DNA of 64,000 bases from an uncultured Armatimonadota bacterium (GTDB lineage Bacteria; Armatimonadota; Fimbriimonadia; Fimbriimonadales; Fimbriimonadaceae). Of this stretch, positions 1-8,835 are shown piece by piece (positions within the stretch are counted from its first letter, which is position 1; each line of letters opens with the position of its first letter). Position numbers and translations under genes: made by a program. Location of the stretch: NCBI GenBank assembly GCA_903833215.1, contig CAILEM010000080.1, forward strand, positions 1 to 64,000, given 5' to 3'. The notes under the pieces are model-generated. The model was given only the letters and a program-made list of their open reading frames with translations. It had not been told where the DNA came from and did not search any database.

Positions 1-1
1 G

Positions 2-67
2 ATCACTCCTGAAGTTGGACCTGGTACCTACCAGAACGTTGGCATCATCACGGTTAGCCGAAACTAG
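2..67 (+). CDS. C-terminal end of an unknown protein (5' truncated by the window)
   Basis: One frame is open from base 2 to a TAG stop at 65-67 and encodes 21 residues ending in NVGIITVSRN. It is followed 35 bases later by a good terminator hairpin reading the same way, which supports it as the true end of a plus-strand gene. The fragment is too short to assign a family. The alternating hydrophobic pattern near the end would fit a final beta strand. Confidence 0.5.
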   Translation: MTPEVGPGTYQNVGIITVSRN

Positions 68-101
68 TCTCTAACGATTCCCACCCCAAAACATCAGAAT
101 G

Positions 102-136
102 GCGAGGTCCTGCTCCTTGGACCTCGCTTTTCTGTT
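102..136 (+). terminator. Rho-independent terminator after the first gene
   Basis: A perfect 9-bp stem (GCGAGGTCC at 102-110 with GGACCTCGC at 119-127, 8-nt loop) is followed directly by TTTTCTGTTT. It closes the truncated plus-strand gene that stops at 67. Confidence 0.85.
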
Positions 137-160
137 TGTGCTTCCCCCATCCCCTACCCG

Positions 161-386
161 CGATGATGCCTCCACCCGAAACGAAGTGGAGCGTGGAGGC
201 TACCCATAGAGCGCTCGGTAGGCGAACCTTCCAGCCCCCACCCACGTCGATGCCTCACGCCTGAGGCACCGCCGAAGCCGTGAGGCTAAATGACAGAGTG
301 CTCGGAAGGCGATGGCGCGTTCGTGTTCGAAAGCAGGTGGTTCGAGCCTCCAGGCTCCGCTAGCGCTTCGGCTGGAGGCATCATCG
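161..386. repeat. Tandem array of three GCCTC...GAGGC stem-loops with covarying stems
   Basis: Three similar hairpins lie in a row: 168-200 (GCCTCCAC / GTGGAGGC), 252-286 (GCCTCACG / CGTGAGGC) and 346-379 (GCCTCCAG / CTGGAGGC). Each has an 8-bp perfect stem; the outer five pairs are constant and the inner three change on both sides together. The spacers after the first two also match: GCGCTCGGTAGGCGA near 212 and GTGCTCGGAAGGCGA near 298. This makes a repeat of about 90 bp. The outermost ends (161-174 and 373-386) are a perfect 14-nt inverted repeat. No ORF in this stretch looks coding. Function is unknown; it may be a structured RNA, a protein-binding array or a mobile repeat. Confidence 0.6.
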
Positions 387-418
387 CCAGCGTGGTTTTC
401 GACAATCTGTCTGTGTGA

Positions 419-1384
419 CTACTCCACCGAGTAGGAAAAGCTGTCGGCAGCCTCGTAGACGCCAGGAGCAGTTCGGGCCTTGAACGTGATCGTCACCTTG
501 GGCCCATCGATCTCGACGACGGCATATCCGTACTTATCTTCGATGTGCTTGAGATTCTGGACCTTCCAGATGCTGTTGTTTCCGGGCTCGCCCTTTCCGT
601 GGACGAGGGGAGCCCCGGCGGTTCCGACTACGAATTGGTGGAACTCCTTGCCGGGAGCATCGCCGGGAAGGCTGATGGCGAGGTGATCATATAGGTGGTC
701 ATGACCGAAAAAGGCAGTCCGTGCTCCTGCCGCGATCAGGGACTTGATCAGGGCGTCGCGTGAAGGCGGATCGATCTCCATGCCGTCCACATGGTTTCCA
801 CTTCGGAATGCCATCTTGTGTGAGTAGATGAACACGTGCTGCTCCTTCTTGGTCTTCAGCACGCTATCCAACCACGCCTGATTGACCTGTCCACCGGCTT
901 TTGATTGGAATTCATCGAGGCCCACGACGAGCACATTCTCGTGGCTTACGGTGAAGCTCATACCTTCTTCGCCTTTTGGCCCGTTGTCGGGCATGGCGTA
1001 AGGTCCAACAAACTTCTTTCGCCAGACCACTTCTGGATTGGGCACATGCATCTCGTGGTTTCCACGGATGTTGTAGACCTTGATGCCGGCCTCATACACC
1101 GGCTTCATGATTTCGAGCCACGTGTCGAGCTGAGACTCCATCTCCTCATCCGTCTTGGGGCCTGCAACCAGGTCACCTGAGAACAGTACAAACTTGGGGT
1201 TTTCAGCGACCATCGCCTTGGACAACTCACCCATGATCAGCGCGTTGACACCGTTCTTGTCTTCGGGCCGGTTCTTTCCGGATCGGCCGTCCCCAGTGAC
1301 GATGAATTTCCAGGAATCTGCCGAGGCACCAGCAAGCAGTGCCATCGAAACGGAAAGAGCCACGAGCACACGTGAGAGTTTCAT
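419..1384 (-). CDS. Secreted calcineurin-like metallophosphoesterase
   Basis: A 321-residue exported phosphoesterase of the calcineurin-like superfamily, which hydrolyses phosphomono- or diesters at a two-metal centre. Residues 1-22 form a signal peptide ending GASA before DSW. Metal-binding motifs follow in the usual order: GDGR (31-34), SGDLV (69-73), GNHE (108-111), a later YSHK and GHDH near 227. The first motif lacks the usual DxH histidine and has arginine instead, as in some purple-acid-phosphatase-like branches, so the substrate cannot be read off. The ATG has no clear Shine-Dalgarno. It is divergent from the epimerase gene across an 84-100 bp promoter region. Confidence 0.85.
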   Translation of the reverse strand: MKLSRVLVALSVSMALLAGASADSWKFIVTGDGRSGKNRPEDKNGVNALIMGELSKAMVAENPKFVLFSGDLVAGPKTDEEMESQLDTWLEIMKPVYEAGIKVYNIRGNHEMHVPNPEVVWRKKFVGPYAMPDNGPKGEEGMSFTVSHENVLVVGLDEFQSKAGGQVNQAWLDSVLKTKKEQHVFIYSHKMAFRSGNHVDGMEIDPPSRDALIKSLIAAGARTAFFGHDHLYDHLAISLPGDAPGKEFHQFVVGTAGAPLVHGKGEPGNNSIWKVQNLKHIEDKYGYAVVEIDGPKVTITFKARTAPGVYEAADSFSYSVE

Positions 1385-1484
1385 TTGAATTTCGTTTTAC
1401 GATGAACCTGTTAGGGTCGAGTTAAGCTAAGGTTAACTTTCGATACATCAGCCTGCGACCTAGGGCAAGTTGTACGATAGAGGC

Positions 1485-2390
1485 GTGAAAGTCCTCATTA
1501 CAGGTGGAACCGGCTTTATCGGGTCGCACATCGTGATGGAGTTATTGGCAGCAGGAGATGAAATCACTATCTTCGCCAGAAACCCCTCAAAGATCCCTGA
1601 ATTTACTGATATGCCAGGACTCACTCTGTTGCAGGGCGAACTAGATAATGTCACGGAGCTTCAGCAGGCTATTCATAGTCAGGATGCCTGCATCCACAAC
1701 GCGATCATCTGGGACGAACAACCCACCGAATTGCAGCTGAAAGACACGCTTGCGTCACTTCGAGTCTTTGAAGCGGCTGCAAACGCGGGCGTCGGGCAGT
1801 TGATCTACACCTCATCAGCCGCTGTCCATCGTCCTTTCACGGCGTTGATGGATGAATCGCAGCGAACCACCACCAATGACTTTTATGGTGCCACGAAGGC
1901 TGCGGCGGAGGCATTTCTCCATGCTTTCTCTCATCAAAGCTCAATGCGCTGCAACGTTATCCGTCCAGGACCAACAATTGGCCTTCCCCTGTTCGAAGGT
2001 TCTTCGAGTGGGCGCAATAACAGGATTGAGGCCATGGTTCATGCGGCACATCGCGGTGAAGACATTCAGGTAGTGAGTGGTGACGGTAGGCAGTTCATCG
2101 GGGTCACCGATCTCGCGAAGGTCTACAAAGTTTTGTTGCGCTCCAGTGTCAATCGCGAAACCTATATCGCCGTGGCGAAAAACTTCACACCGTGGCAAGA
2201 GATAGCCGAACGAGTCGTCAAGGCAGTAGGAACCGGCAGGGTAGCGGTGTCAGATGCCAGCAAGAGTGAAGCACCTTGTGTGTTCGACGTGACAAAGCTT
2301 GAGCGTGAGTTGGGGTGTGCGTTCGACTCCGATGCTTCCATGATCGCTGCAATAGACCATATGGCAAGTCAACTCGTACCTGCTAAGTGA
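1485..2390 (+). CDS. NAD-dependent epimerase/dehydratase family (extended SDR)
   Basis: A cytoplasmic extended short-chain dehydrogenase that probably acts on a nucleotide sugar or a similar alcohol or ketone. The N-terminus KVLITGGTGFIGSHIV is the NAD(P)-binding glycine motif. YTSSAAVH carries the catalytic serine region and YGATK is the YxxxK pair. I place the start at GTG 1485 because family members begin MKVLITGG and a -10-like TACGAT lies six bases before it; the TTG at 1470 would add five residues. At about 301 residues it has normal length. Substrate is not predictable. Confidence 0.85.
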   Translation: MKVLITGGTGFIGSHIVMELLAAGDEITIFARNPSKIPEFTDMPGLTLLQGELDNVTELQQAIHSQDACIHNAIIWDEQPTELQLKDTLASLRVFEAAANAGVGQLIYTSSAAVHRPFTALMDESQRTTTNDFYGATKAAAEAFLHAFSHQSSMRCNVIRPGPTIGLPLFEGSSSGRNNRIEAMVHAAHRGEDIQVVSGDGRQFIGVTDLAKVYKVLLRSSVNRETYIAVAKNFTPWQEIAERVVKAVGTGRVAVSDASKSEAPCVFDVTKLERELGCAFDSDASMIAAIDHMASQLVPAK

Positions 2391-2527
2391 ATCATATTGC
2401 TAACGTCCAGTCCACGGATCCCGACCGAATTCAACAGCATCCGTAGCCGTCCTCTCCGTGGGGACGCAGCCGCCGTGCGGACAAAACGAGAGCGACATTG
2501 AAAAGCGCTATTGCCGTTCATCTCGGC

Positions 2528-4513
2528 CTAATTAGTTTTCGAGTTCAGGAGGTGGAAAATACCGATTTTGCAGAACGCCGTTGACTCTGGATACATGTCC
2601 TGTTTGAGTTGGTCTTCGATGCCATCACCGTCGCGGTCTTCAACCCAGTTATACACCCCACCGAGTTCATTTAGGAGACGTACACCCCACGGATTGTTGC
2701 CGCAAAGGTAGCTGACCATGGACTCCGCCCGTTGTCGATATCGGTTGTCTGCCGTGAGTTCAGCCAGTCCAGCAAGCGCATGTATCCAGTGTCCTGATTG
2801 GTAGAAGAAGATGTAGTTTCGATCTCCCCATGCTTTGGGATCGAGATGTGACCACCGATAACTCATCGTGTCGGGAGTCAAGCGCAAGCCGAAATGCACG
2901 GCAGGTCCCATAAACTCTTTGAGGTCCACTTTTGCTGTCAGCCAGCCGTTCGCACACCTTTCGGCAGCCGCTCGCCAGCGCTTTGAGTCGGGTTCATTGG
3001 GCAAGGCAAGGGCACCTTCAGCCAAGGCGGCAATCACCATGCTGTCGACATTTGAGTAAACCGCCCATTGCCCGTTTGGCTGCTGGAGGTCAACCAGCGC
3101 ATTCAAGGCCTCAATGCAGATCAAACGCAGTCGTTTCCCAGGTTTTAGCGCGATATAGTCGGGCGAGACTTTACAGGCATTAACTAACCCAAGAGCAAGG
3201 TAAGCATGCTCGCCGGCGTCTCGCCAATAACGATTTCCTTTCGCTGTGATGTGGGCATAGCCCGTCGCCTGGGCGTCGTTCAGGCAAAACTGCAATCCGA
3301 GCGCCAGAGATTCTTCGATTTTGGTTGCGAGGGGGCCGCTCGGAAATGCTCGCAGTCCTTCACCAAGGGCCCAGATCGCACGCCCATTCAGCACTCCGCC
3401 CGCCGCATAGTCTCGGAAGGCGGGATTGTAGAACCAACCCTTGCCCTCCGTCATAAAGTCGCCATTCACGAACATGCCGTAGCGGAAGGCTCCCGCCGTA
3501 TAGGTTTCTCGGTGTCCGGCAGAATCAGGAAGCGAGAAATTCGTGGCCTGGCGATGTTGACAAGCGATCAGGTTTTCCAGCCCCTCTCGGCACATCGACT
3601 CCAAGTTTCCTTCAGCCTGGTCGGTCAAGCGGTACCGAGTGAGGTGCTCGATCAGAATGTCTGCGAAATCGTTGGTGAATGCGTACGGCAGATAGTTTGA
3701 TGACTTTTGGTTTGTTGGATTGCCATCAAGGGGATGGTCGTTGGTGGAGTTGAACCACGTATTCCAAACTGATTTCCAAAACGTCCGTGCGACGCGGTGG
3801 TTAGTGGCTCCAACCCAATTCTTGCCTCGGCCGCCGAAGTCATAGAGGGCGATATTGTTCTTGAAAAATGTGAAATCAGTCGGATTGGCAAGATCGAAAT
3901 CAGCGTTGCCGATGCCAGCGAGGCGCGCACCATAGCTGTGCATGTAGAGATTGACCAGGCTTAGGGTCCCAGGCCACTTGTCGGAGCGCTGATCGCTTTT
4001 GCCCTGCTTGTCGAGCAGGTCGGTTGTGAAAGCAGAAGGGTAATCGGGCAGTTGGCGAGTATTGCCATCGAAAACGAAGATCGTTGCCTCCGCATTTCCT
4101 CGCAAAGCCGGTTGGGTGAAGTTTGGCTCCACTGTTGCATCGACGAAAAGGATTCCTGGTGCCAGCTTCGATGCATTCGGGAAGTCGACGGGATACGACG
4201 CATGAAACTTGCCTGCCGTGACGCTGGCGCGACGCGAAAATGAAATCCCCCTACTCGTGGTGACTCTCAGTAAGACGCTGTGAATGTTGTTGTCTCGCAC
4301 TCGACCCGAGATGATCACCGGACCGTTCTGGGTGTCTCTTAACACTGAAGGCTGCAGTGAATCACGAAGATCTATTTGGGAAAACGCGGGGTTCGTACGT
4401 TCAAAGCCGGCGCCGGTTTGAGCGACCAATGGAAGCTGGCTTTGAAGTAGACCACACCCACCAACCATCATCACACGCAGTAGAAAACTATTCATTTTTC
4501 GATCTGTGAGCAT
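2528..4513 (-). CDS. Exported six-hairpin glycosidase-like protein
   Basis: About 661 residues from the ATG at 4513, which has GGAATAGG upstream; a second ATG at 4495 opens the likely signal peptide (NSFLLRVMMVGGCGLL). An N-terminal beta-rich part precedes a long alpha-helical part with repeated helix pairs, W-rich segments and a C-terminal stretch GDRNYIFFYQSGHWIHA ... CGNNPWG ... DRDGDGIEDQ. This layout resembles (alpha/alpha)6 glycoside hydrolases such as GH9, GH88 or GH127-type barrels, but I cannot fix a family. It is probably a periplasmic or secreted enzyme acting on glycans. It is convergent with the epimerase gene and divergent from the MDR gene. Confidence 0.7.
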   Translation of the reverse strand: MLTDRKMNSFLLRVMMVGGCGLLQSQLPLVAQTGAGFERTNPAFSQIDLRDSLQPSVLRDTQNGPVIISGRVRDNNIHSVLLRVTTSRGISFSRRASVTAGKFHASYPVDFPNASKLAPGILFVDATVEPNFTQPALRGNAEATIFVFDGNTRQLPDYPSAFTTDLLDKQGKSDQRSDKWPGTLSLVNLYMHSYGARLAGIGNADFDLANPTDFTFFKNNIALYDFGGRGKNWVGATNHRVARTFWKSVWNTWFNSTNDHPLDGNPTNQKSSNYLPYAFTNDFADILIEHLTRYRLTDQAEGNLESMCREGLENLIACQHRQATNFSLPDSAGHRETYTAGAFRYGMFVNGDFMTEGKGWFYNPAFRDYAAGGVLNGRAIWALGEGLRAFPSGPLATKIEESLALGLQFCLNDAQATGYAHITAKGNRYWRDAGEHAYLALGLVNACKVSPDYIALKPGKRLRLICIEALNALVDLQQPNGQWAVYSNVDSMVIAALAEGALALPNEPDSKRWRAAAERCANGWLTAKVDLKEFMGPAVHFGLRLTPDTMSYRWSHLDPKAWGDRNYIFFYQSGHWIHALAGLAELTADNRYRQRAESMVSYLCGNNPWGVRLLNELGGVYNWVEDRDGDGIEDQLKQDMYPESTAFCKIGIFHLLNSKTN

Positions 4514-4606
4514 ACTTTTTCCTATTCCTGGTGTGGCGAATATGTAGACCAAGTATATGAGCCTGGCCCCAGGAAGGGCCGACCGGCTTCAAGGTAACGT
4601 GGCGAT

Positions 4607-5596
4607 ATGGCAAAGAGGCTGGTTTGTTCGTCTCCCGGAATCATAGGATGGTTGGACTCGCCGGAACGTGATCCTCGGCCCGGCGAGGTTCGAGTCACGC
4701 CGACGTTCGGTGTTGAGAAGCATGGGACGATGGCAGCCTTCGTCAAAGGCTATGCCAACGAGCGTGGGAGTTGGGATGCCAAGGACCGGGTCCACAAACC
4801 GGGGGGCGTTCTATGGAATTACCCGGTGCCGTTGGGGAACATGCAGTTCGGCGTGACCGAACAGGGTGAAGAAGTGGCCTGGTGGGGGCCATTTGAAGAT
4901 ACACCGATCATCGATTCTTCAAAGCTAAGAGGCCTGAACGGGATTCACTGGCGACATGCTTCCATGCTTGATCCCGGAACATTTGCCCTTGGGGCGCTGC
5001 GCGACGGTGGGATGCGGATTGGCGACGACGTGGCCGTATTCGGCCTCGGCGCAATCGGTCTCGCCGCCGTTCAACTGGCACATGCTGCCGGGGCTCACCG
5101 GGTATTCGCCATTGATCCGATCTCCCAAAGACGCCAGGTTGCCGAAGGATTTGGAGCGATCACGATTGACCCTTCAGATGGTGATGCAGGAATGGCGCTT
5201 AGGGAACTTACGGAAATGCGTGGGGTCGATGTCGGAGTCGATTTCTCCGGCTCCTGGCATGCGCTCCAAGCCGCCTTTCGAGGGGTCGGCTATGGCGGAA
5301 CCATCACCTACGGTGCCTTCCCAGCCCCATTCCCAGCCGGAATAGATTTCGGAGGCGAAGCTCACATGAATCGACAGCGAATCGTGTTCTCACGCGCCTG
5401 TTCCGACCCCAACCCCGATCATCCGCGATGGGATGAGACACGGATCATCGAATCTGTTTGGCACTTCATCCAGTCCGGTGCCCTCAAGGGCGATGCGATT
5501 ATCGACGAGCCCGTTGCCTTTGCGACCCTTACTGAGGCCTACCCGGAAATTGCAGCGCATCCGGAGCTTCACTTGAAGCTATCAGTGCGTTACTGA
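4607..5596 (+). CDS. Medium-chain dehydrogenase/reductase without the usual zinc ligands
   Basis: A 329-residue MDR-superfamily oxidoreductase. The cofactor domain is clear: FGLGAIGLAAVQLAHAAGA is the GxGxxG Rossmann turn with the following helix, and FAIDP ends the second strand where the acid residue prefers NAD. The N-terminal GroES-like domain lacks the canonical Cys-x-x-Gly-Ser/Thr and GHE motifs; the equivalent region reads FGVEKHGTMAAFV. It is therefore unlikely to hold the catalytic zinc of true alcohol dehydrogenases, although it resembles sorbitol or alcohol dehydrogenases overall. Its stop codon abuts the stop of the convergent fusion gene (TGATCA at 5594-5599). Confidence 0.8.
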   Translation: MAKRLVCSSPGIIGWLDSPERDPRPGEVRVTPTFGVEKHGTMAAFVKGYANERGSWDAKDRVHKPGGVLWNYPVPLGNMQFGVTEQGEEVAWWGPFEDTPIIDSSKLRGLNGIHWRHASMLDPGTFALGALRDGGMRIGDDVAVFGLGAIGLAAVQLAHAAGAHRVFAIDPISQRRQVAEGFGAITIDPSDGDAGMALRELTEMRGVDVGVDFSGSWHALQAAFRGVGYGGTITYGAFPAPFPAGIDFGGEAHMNRQRIVFSRACSDPNPDHPRWDETRIIESVWHFIQSGALKGDAIIDEPVAFATLTEAYPEIAAHPELHLKLSVRY

Positions 5597-7477
5597 TCAC
5601 CTGATGTCAATCGCGCAGCGGAATCCGATGGTTTCGCTCCGATCGAGCGAGGGGTAGAAGTGGAGGTACTTGGATGACCAATCGGGGCTTCTTTGGCCGG
5701 AGTCGGCGTACCACCCTGAGCCCTTTGCTTCCCAATGGCATCCACCCTTCAGGATGCTGAATTGGGTGTGACCATCGGAGTGCTCACTTTCGGTCCAGTT
5801 CCATATTTCATTGTGGAATGCAGGGACCTCCGACATCGCCAGCTGCCACTCGATTTCCGTCGGAAGGCGCAATCCTGCCCACTTTGTGTAGGCCCGTGCA
5901 TCTTCGAGGTCGACGAAAACAACGGGCTTATCGAGGTCAGCTTCTAGGGGCTTTCTGTTGACCCAGTGCTTGAGGAAAGAGTCAGCATGTTTCGGCTGAT
6001 AGCCTCTCTCGACGAATTCCAAGAATTGACGGTTCGTTACCTCGTGGCGTTGGACGGCAACAAACCCAATCTCAACGTTGTGTTCGAATGACTTTTCATA
6101 GTGGACTGAGACGGCAGAGGAACCGCCAACTTGGGCAGAGCAATAGTCTCCACACTCTCGTGCCCACATGCGGGAAACCACCTTTCTCGGACCGGGTCCA
6201 AGGGTTACACACTCACCTTCAACGGCGCGTTTGGTCGACTTTGGGGCCGGCGTCCGCTGGATGATGGGCAACACTCGTGCCAGGGGATTGGCGTAAGGAA
6301 TGAATCGCTTTGCCTGCTCGCCCAGGAACTGCTTGAAGTCTTCGTCAACTTTTGAAGAAGAAATTGCTAGCACCGCTCCGATCCAGCGTGCAGCAATTTC
6401 GAGATCCCCATGGTCGATCTCTATCCCACGAATTAGGTCAAACAGGCGGGTTGATCCATCGGTCGAAACAGAGAGAGCATGCCCCTTGGCGACATGTTCA
6501 GTTCGATTGACAAGCGTCCAGAGACTTGTTGAACCTTGTGACCAACGAGACGCATAGACTCCATCAAGGGTTGTGGCAACAAGTGGCTCCCAAGAACCAT
6601 TTTCGAAGAGGTCCGCGAAGCGCTTGCGAACCGGGATCATGGAGCGAAGGATCGCTTTGTCGCGGTTATTCCAACCGTTCCATGACCCAAAGATGTTCTC
6701 CCAAACAAGAATCCCAGCTCCATTCATCCATGCCATCTGCAATTCGCCTGAATGGTCCTGATCCCATCTCCGGATGAGATGCATCATGTGATGTCGCTCG
6801 ATCCATCGATTCCGCATGACGCCAGGTGCCTCACTGTCGTCGAACCACTGTGCCCATGAAGCATGGTTCGCCGCCATCGACCCAATCGGAAGTGCCAGTT
6901 CGGACTCCATCACAACGCCTGGCTTGACTGCATCCAACGCATTCCTCAAGGCAGAATCCCCTTCCCTTAGCGTGTCGAGGAAGATTCCATCAAAGTCGTA
7001 TTCGGACACGAGAGCGGCAATCGCCTGGGGATCGGGCTTGCTGGATCGGTGCGTTCCAGTGTCCCACGGGTTATAGGCGAGATACGCCTTGACACCCAAT
7101 GCGTGAAGCTGATCGACTGCTTTACGGAGCTTTGGCGCGAGCGTGTAGTGATCGAATTGATTCCGCGAATCAAAGCCGATTCGCGGATACGCCTGCCAAA
7201 GGACCAATGCGTCCAGACTGCCGAAATCGCGACGGTGGCGTGCGACAAACTCATCCACTTTGAAAGTGTCCGAAGCGGGGTCATAGAACTCGCGGTCGAA
7301 CATCATCACCATCCCGCACACGATGTTGTTACGAGCCCAGAGGAACTCGGGTCGATCATAGGCAGCAGTGATCTCAGGGCTGATCTGTTTCGCGCGGAAC
7401 TGCTCGAGTTCAAGTCGCCAGTCCGCCCACTTCGCCGGATCCGCCGGAGCCGGAATCAACGCAGCATCATCGCCCAT
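5597..7477 (-). CDS. Glycosidase-like TIM-barrel fused to a formylglycine-generating-enzyme-like domain
   Basis: A 626-residue two-part protein. The first 400 or so residues look like a putative glycoside hydrolase barrel: VKAYLAYNPWDTGT, DFDGIFLDTLREGD and VMESELALP follow beta-strand/acid patterns of barrel enzymes. The last 190 residues match the FGE/SUMF1 fold: VQRHEVTNRQFLEFVERG, LPTEIEWQLAMSE, IWNWTESE and a final GFRCAID. The catalytic cysteine pair of true FGEs is not evident; the region reads ILKGGCHWEAKGSGWYADSG. The C-terminal domain is therefore more likely a binding module or a divergent oxidase. There is no obvious signal peptide. No sulfatase gene is nearby. Confidence 0.7.
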   Translation of the reverse strand: MGDDAALIPAPADPAKWADWRLELEQFRAKQISPEITAAYDRPEFLWARNNIVCGMVMMFDREFYDPASDTFKVDEFVARHRRDFGSLDALVLWQAYPRIGFDSRNQFDHYTLAPKLRKAVDQLHALGVKAYLAYNPWDTGTHRSSKPDPQAIAALVSEYDFDGIFLDTLREGDSALRNALDAVKPGVVMESELALPIGSMAANHASWAQWFDDSEAPGVMRNRWIERHHMMHLIRRWDQDHSGELQMAWMNGAGILVWENIFGSWNGWNNRDKAILRSMIPVRKRFADLFENGSWEPLVATTLDGVYASRWSQGSTSLWTLVNRTEHVAKGHALSVSTDGSTRLFDLIRGIEIDHGDLEIAARWIGAVLAISSSKVDEDFKQFLGEQAKRFIPYANPLARVLPIIQRTPAPKSTKRAVEGECVTLGPGPRKVVSRMWARECGDYCSAQVGGSSAVSVHYEKSFEHNVEIGFVAVQRHEVTNRQFLEFVERGYQPKHADSFLKHWVNRKPLEADLDKPVVFVDLEDARAYTKWAGLRLPTEIEWQLAMSEVPAFHNEIWNWTESEHSDGHTQFSILKGGCHWEAKGSGWYADSGQRSPDWSSKYLHFYPSLDRSETIGFRCAIDIR

Positions 7478-7553
7478 GAGAAGAGTTTACAGCGATAAAC
7501 CTATGAGGTTAATCGTGAGACAGCTTTGTGCCCCGCTGTGGACGAAGATCGCT

Positions 7554-7778
7554 TCACTGCTCCTCAAATTCGCTCTTGAGGATTCCAGACTGGCGAATAA
7601 TACTCGCGAGAGTCCCAATTGCTAGCTCGTCGTGAAGTGGAATTGGCACGGTTACCGTTCCGGTAGCCGTGACCTTCTGCATCACCACATGACTGCCTCG
7701 TTGCCTTACTTGGCTGAATCCATGCTGATGGAGTATCCGGCAAACCTCTTTACCGGAAAGGCGACGGAGCCTACCCAA
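7554..7778 (-). CDS. hicA: HicA-family mRNA interferase toxin
   Basis: A 74-residue protein of the HicA/YcfA family, small dsRBD-like toxins that cleave mRNA. The hallmarks are the N-terminal SGKEVCRILHQHGF and RGSHVVMQ, which carries the catalytic histidine, then TVPIPLHDELAIGTLASIIRQSG. The start overlaps the end of the upstream antitoxin gene by eight bases, so the two are co-translated. Length and motif are complete, so it is probably active. Confidence 0.88.
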   Translation of the reverse strand: MGRLRRLSGKEVCRILHQHGFSQVRQRGSHVVMQKVTATGTVTVPIPLHDELAIGTLASIIRQSGILKSEFEEQ

Positions 7779-7995
7779 CGGCCACTCTGACGGTCGTGAT
7801 GAACGGTTCTTCTCTCATCCTCCGCTCAATCTCCTCGGGTTCAGCAACTTCAAAAAACAGCTCAAGCGCTTCGATTAAGTTTTCGCGAGCAGTCTCAATC
7901 GTATCCCCTTCGCTCGCAATGTCTACTTCCGGACACAGCGCTACATACTTGTGTTCTTCACGTTGAATCACAGCGGTGAGTCTCTTTTCAATCAT
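7771..7995 (-). CDS. hicB: HicB-family antitoxin
   Basis: A 74-residue HicB-type antitoxin: IQREEHKYVALCPEVDIASEGDTIETARENLIEALELFFE is the degenerate RNase-H-like fold that blocks HicA. I use ATG 7995 (MIEKRLTAVIQ) rather than the longer frame to 8049, because homologues begin here and a TACAAT box (8002-8007) sits six bases upstream, suggesting a leaderless transcript. It has no separate C-terminal DNA-binding domain, so any autoregulation would have to use another route. The gene order is antitoxin first, then toxin. Confidence 0.85.
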   Translation of the reverse strand: MIEKRLTAVIQREEHKYVALCPEVDIASEGDTIETARENLIEALELFFEVAEPEEIERRMREEPFITTVRVAVG

Positions 7996-8082
7996 TAGTT
8001 GATTGTAGTACAGCTTTCGATGAATCCCCGCTTTTTGGCTCCGATTCAACGATATGCATTCCAGAGGTTTCTTCGCAAGTAG

Positions 8083-8835
8083 CTAATCAACCCAAAACAG
8101 ATTTGGGTCTTCGGTCAGCCTTTGCGAAACATACTCCCGAAGCCTTGCCGCATCCACCAGGCGGCATATAGCTTGCGCCACCAAACCTTTGGTCTGAATG
8201 CCAAGGCGATCCAGGTCCCCATCGATAACCATGAACCTGCGTTCCTTCCATGTGTGGAATTGGGTCCGACGCATACGCTCATCACCATCCCACCCTGTCA
8301 CCAGACAGTCGGCATAGCCATTGAGTGCACCAGGGATATCAAGGAGTTCCTCAACCATGTGCAAGCTCGTGTTCCGCTCGTGATCCACACCTAACAGGAG
8401 GATTTTGCCAGTTCCGTTCGGTTGTTGGCATAACCGGTCGTATGGACTGCCAATGCCGCAGATGCCGCCATCATAGTGTCCTTCAGTCAGCCACCGCGAG
8501 TCTGGGCCGATTGCGGAGACACTGTGGGTTGGGTGAATGCTGCGCGTCGCCCCCGGCCAGCAACGGCCGCATTCGGGAATGATACCGACACGAGCACTCG
8601 GCTTAAGCGGATGGAAACTCGGCGGATTCTCAGCATTCGCGCCGACCCAGGTGTGGGCGGGAAACATTACATTCCCATTGGGGCCGACGGCATCTAGAAG
8701 GGAACGAACGACGTCTGCAGGTTCGCCACCATCGGGCCCCAAGGACTTGTAGCTTGAATGCACAAGGACCGTGTCACCGTGACTCAGCCCAAGACGAATG
8801 AGGTCCTGACTAAGAGAGGTCGAAGTCCAACTCAT
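8083..8835 (-). CDS. AAC(3)-family aminoglycoside N-acetyltransferase-like protein
   Basis: A 250-residue member of the antibiotic N-acetyltransferase family, which transfers acetyl from acetyl-CoA. Conserved segments are GDTVLVHSSYKSLGP near residue 20, GNVMFPAHTW, ARVGIIPECGR and RSIHPTHSVSAIGP, followed by a later FHTWKERRFMVIDGDL. Its ATG overlaps the stop of the upstream aldo/keto reductase gene by four bases (ATGA), so they form an operon. Many chromosomal members act on metabolites rather than drugs, so resistance is not implied. Confidence 0.85.
   Translation of the reverse strand: MSWTSTSLSQDLIRLGLSHGDTVLVHSSYKSLGPDGGEPADVVRSLLDAVGPNGNVMFPAHTWVGANAENPPSFHPLKPSARVGIIPECGRCWPGATRSIHPTHSVSAIGPDSRWLTEGHYDGGICGIGSPYDRLCQQPNGTGKILLLGVDHERNTSLHMVEELLDIPGALNGYADCLVTGWDGDERMRRTQFHTWKERRFMVIDGDLDRLGIQTKGLVAQAICRLVDAARLREYVSQRLTEDPNLFWVD

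Noticed and set aside
300..360. tRNA-like T-arm (GGTTCGAGCC)
   Set aside because: The T-stem has a mismatch and no acceptor or anticodon arm pairs; the bases belong to the tandem hairpin array.
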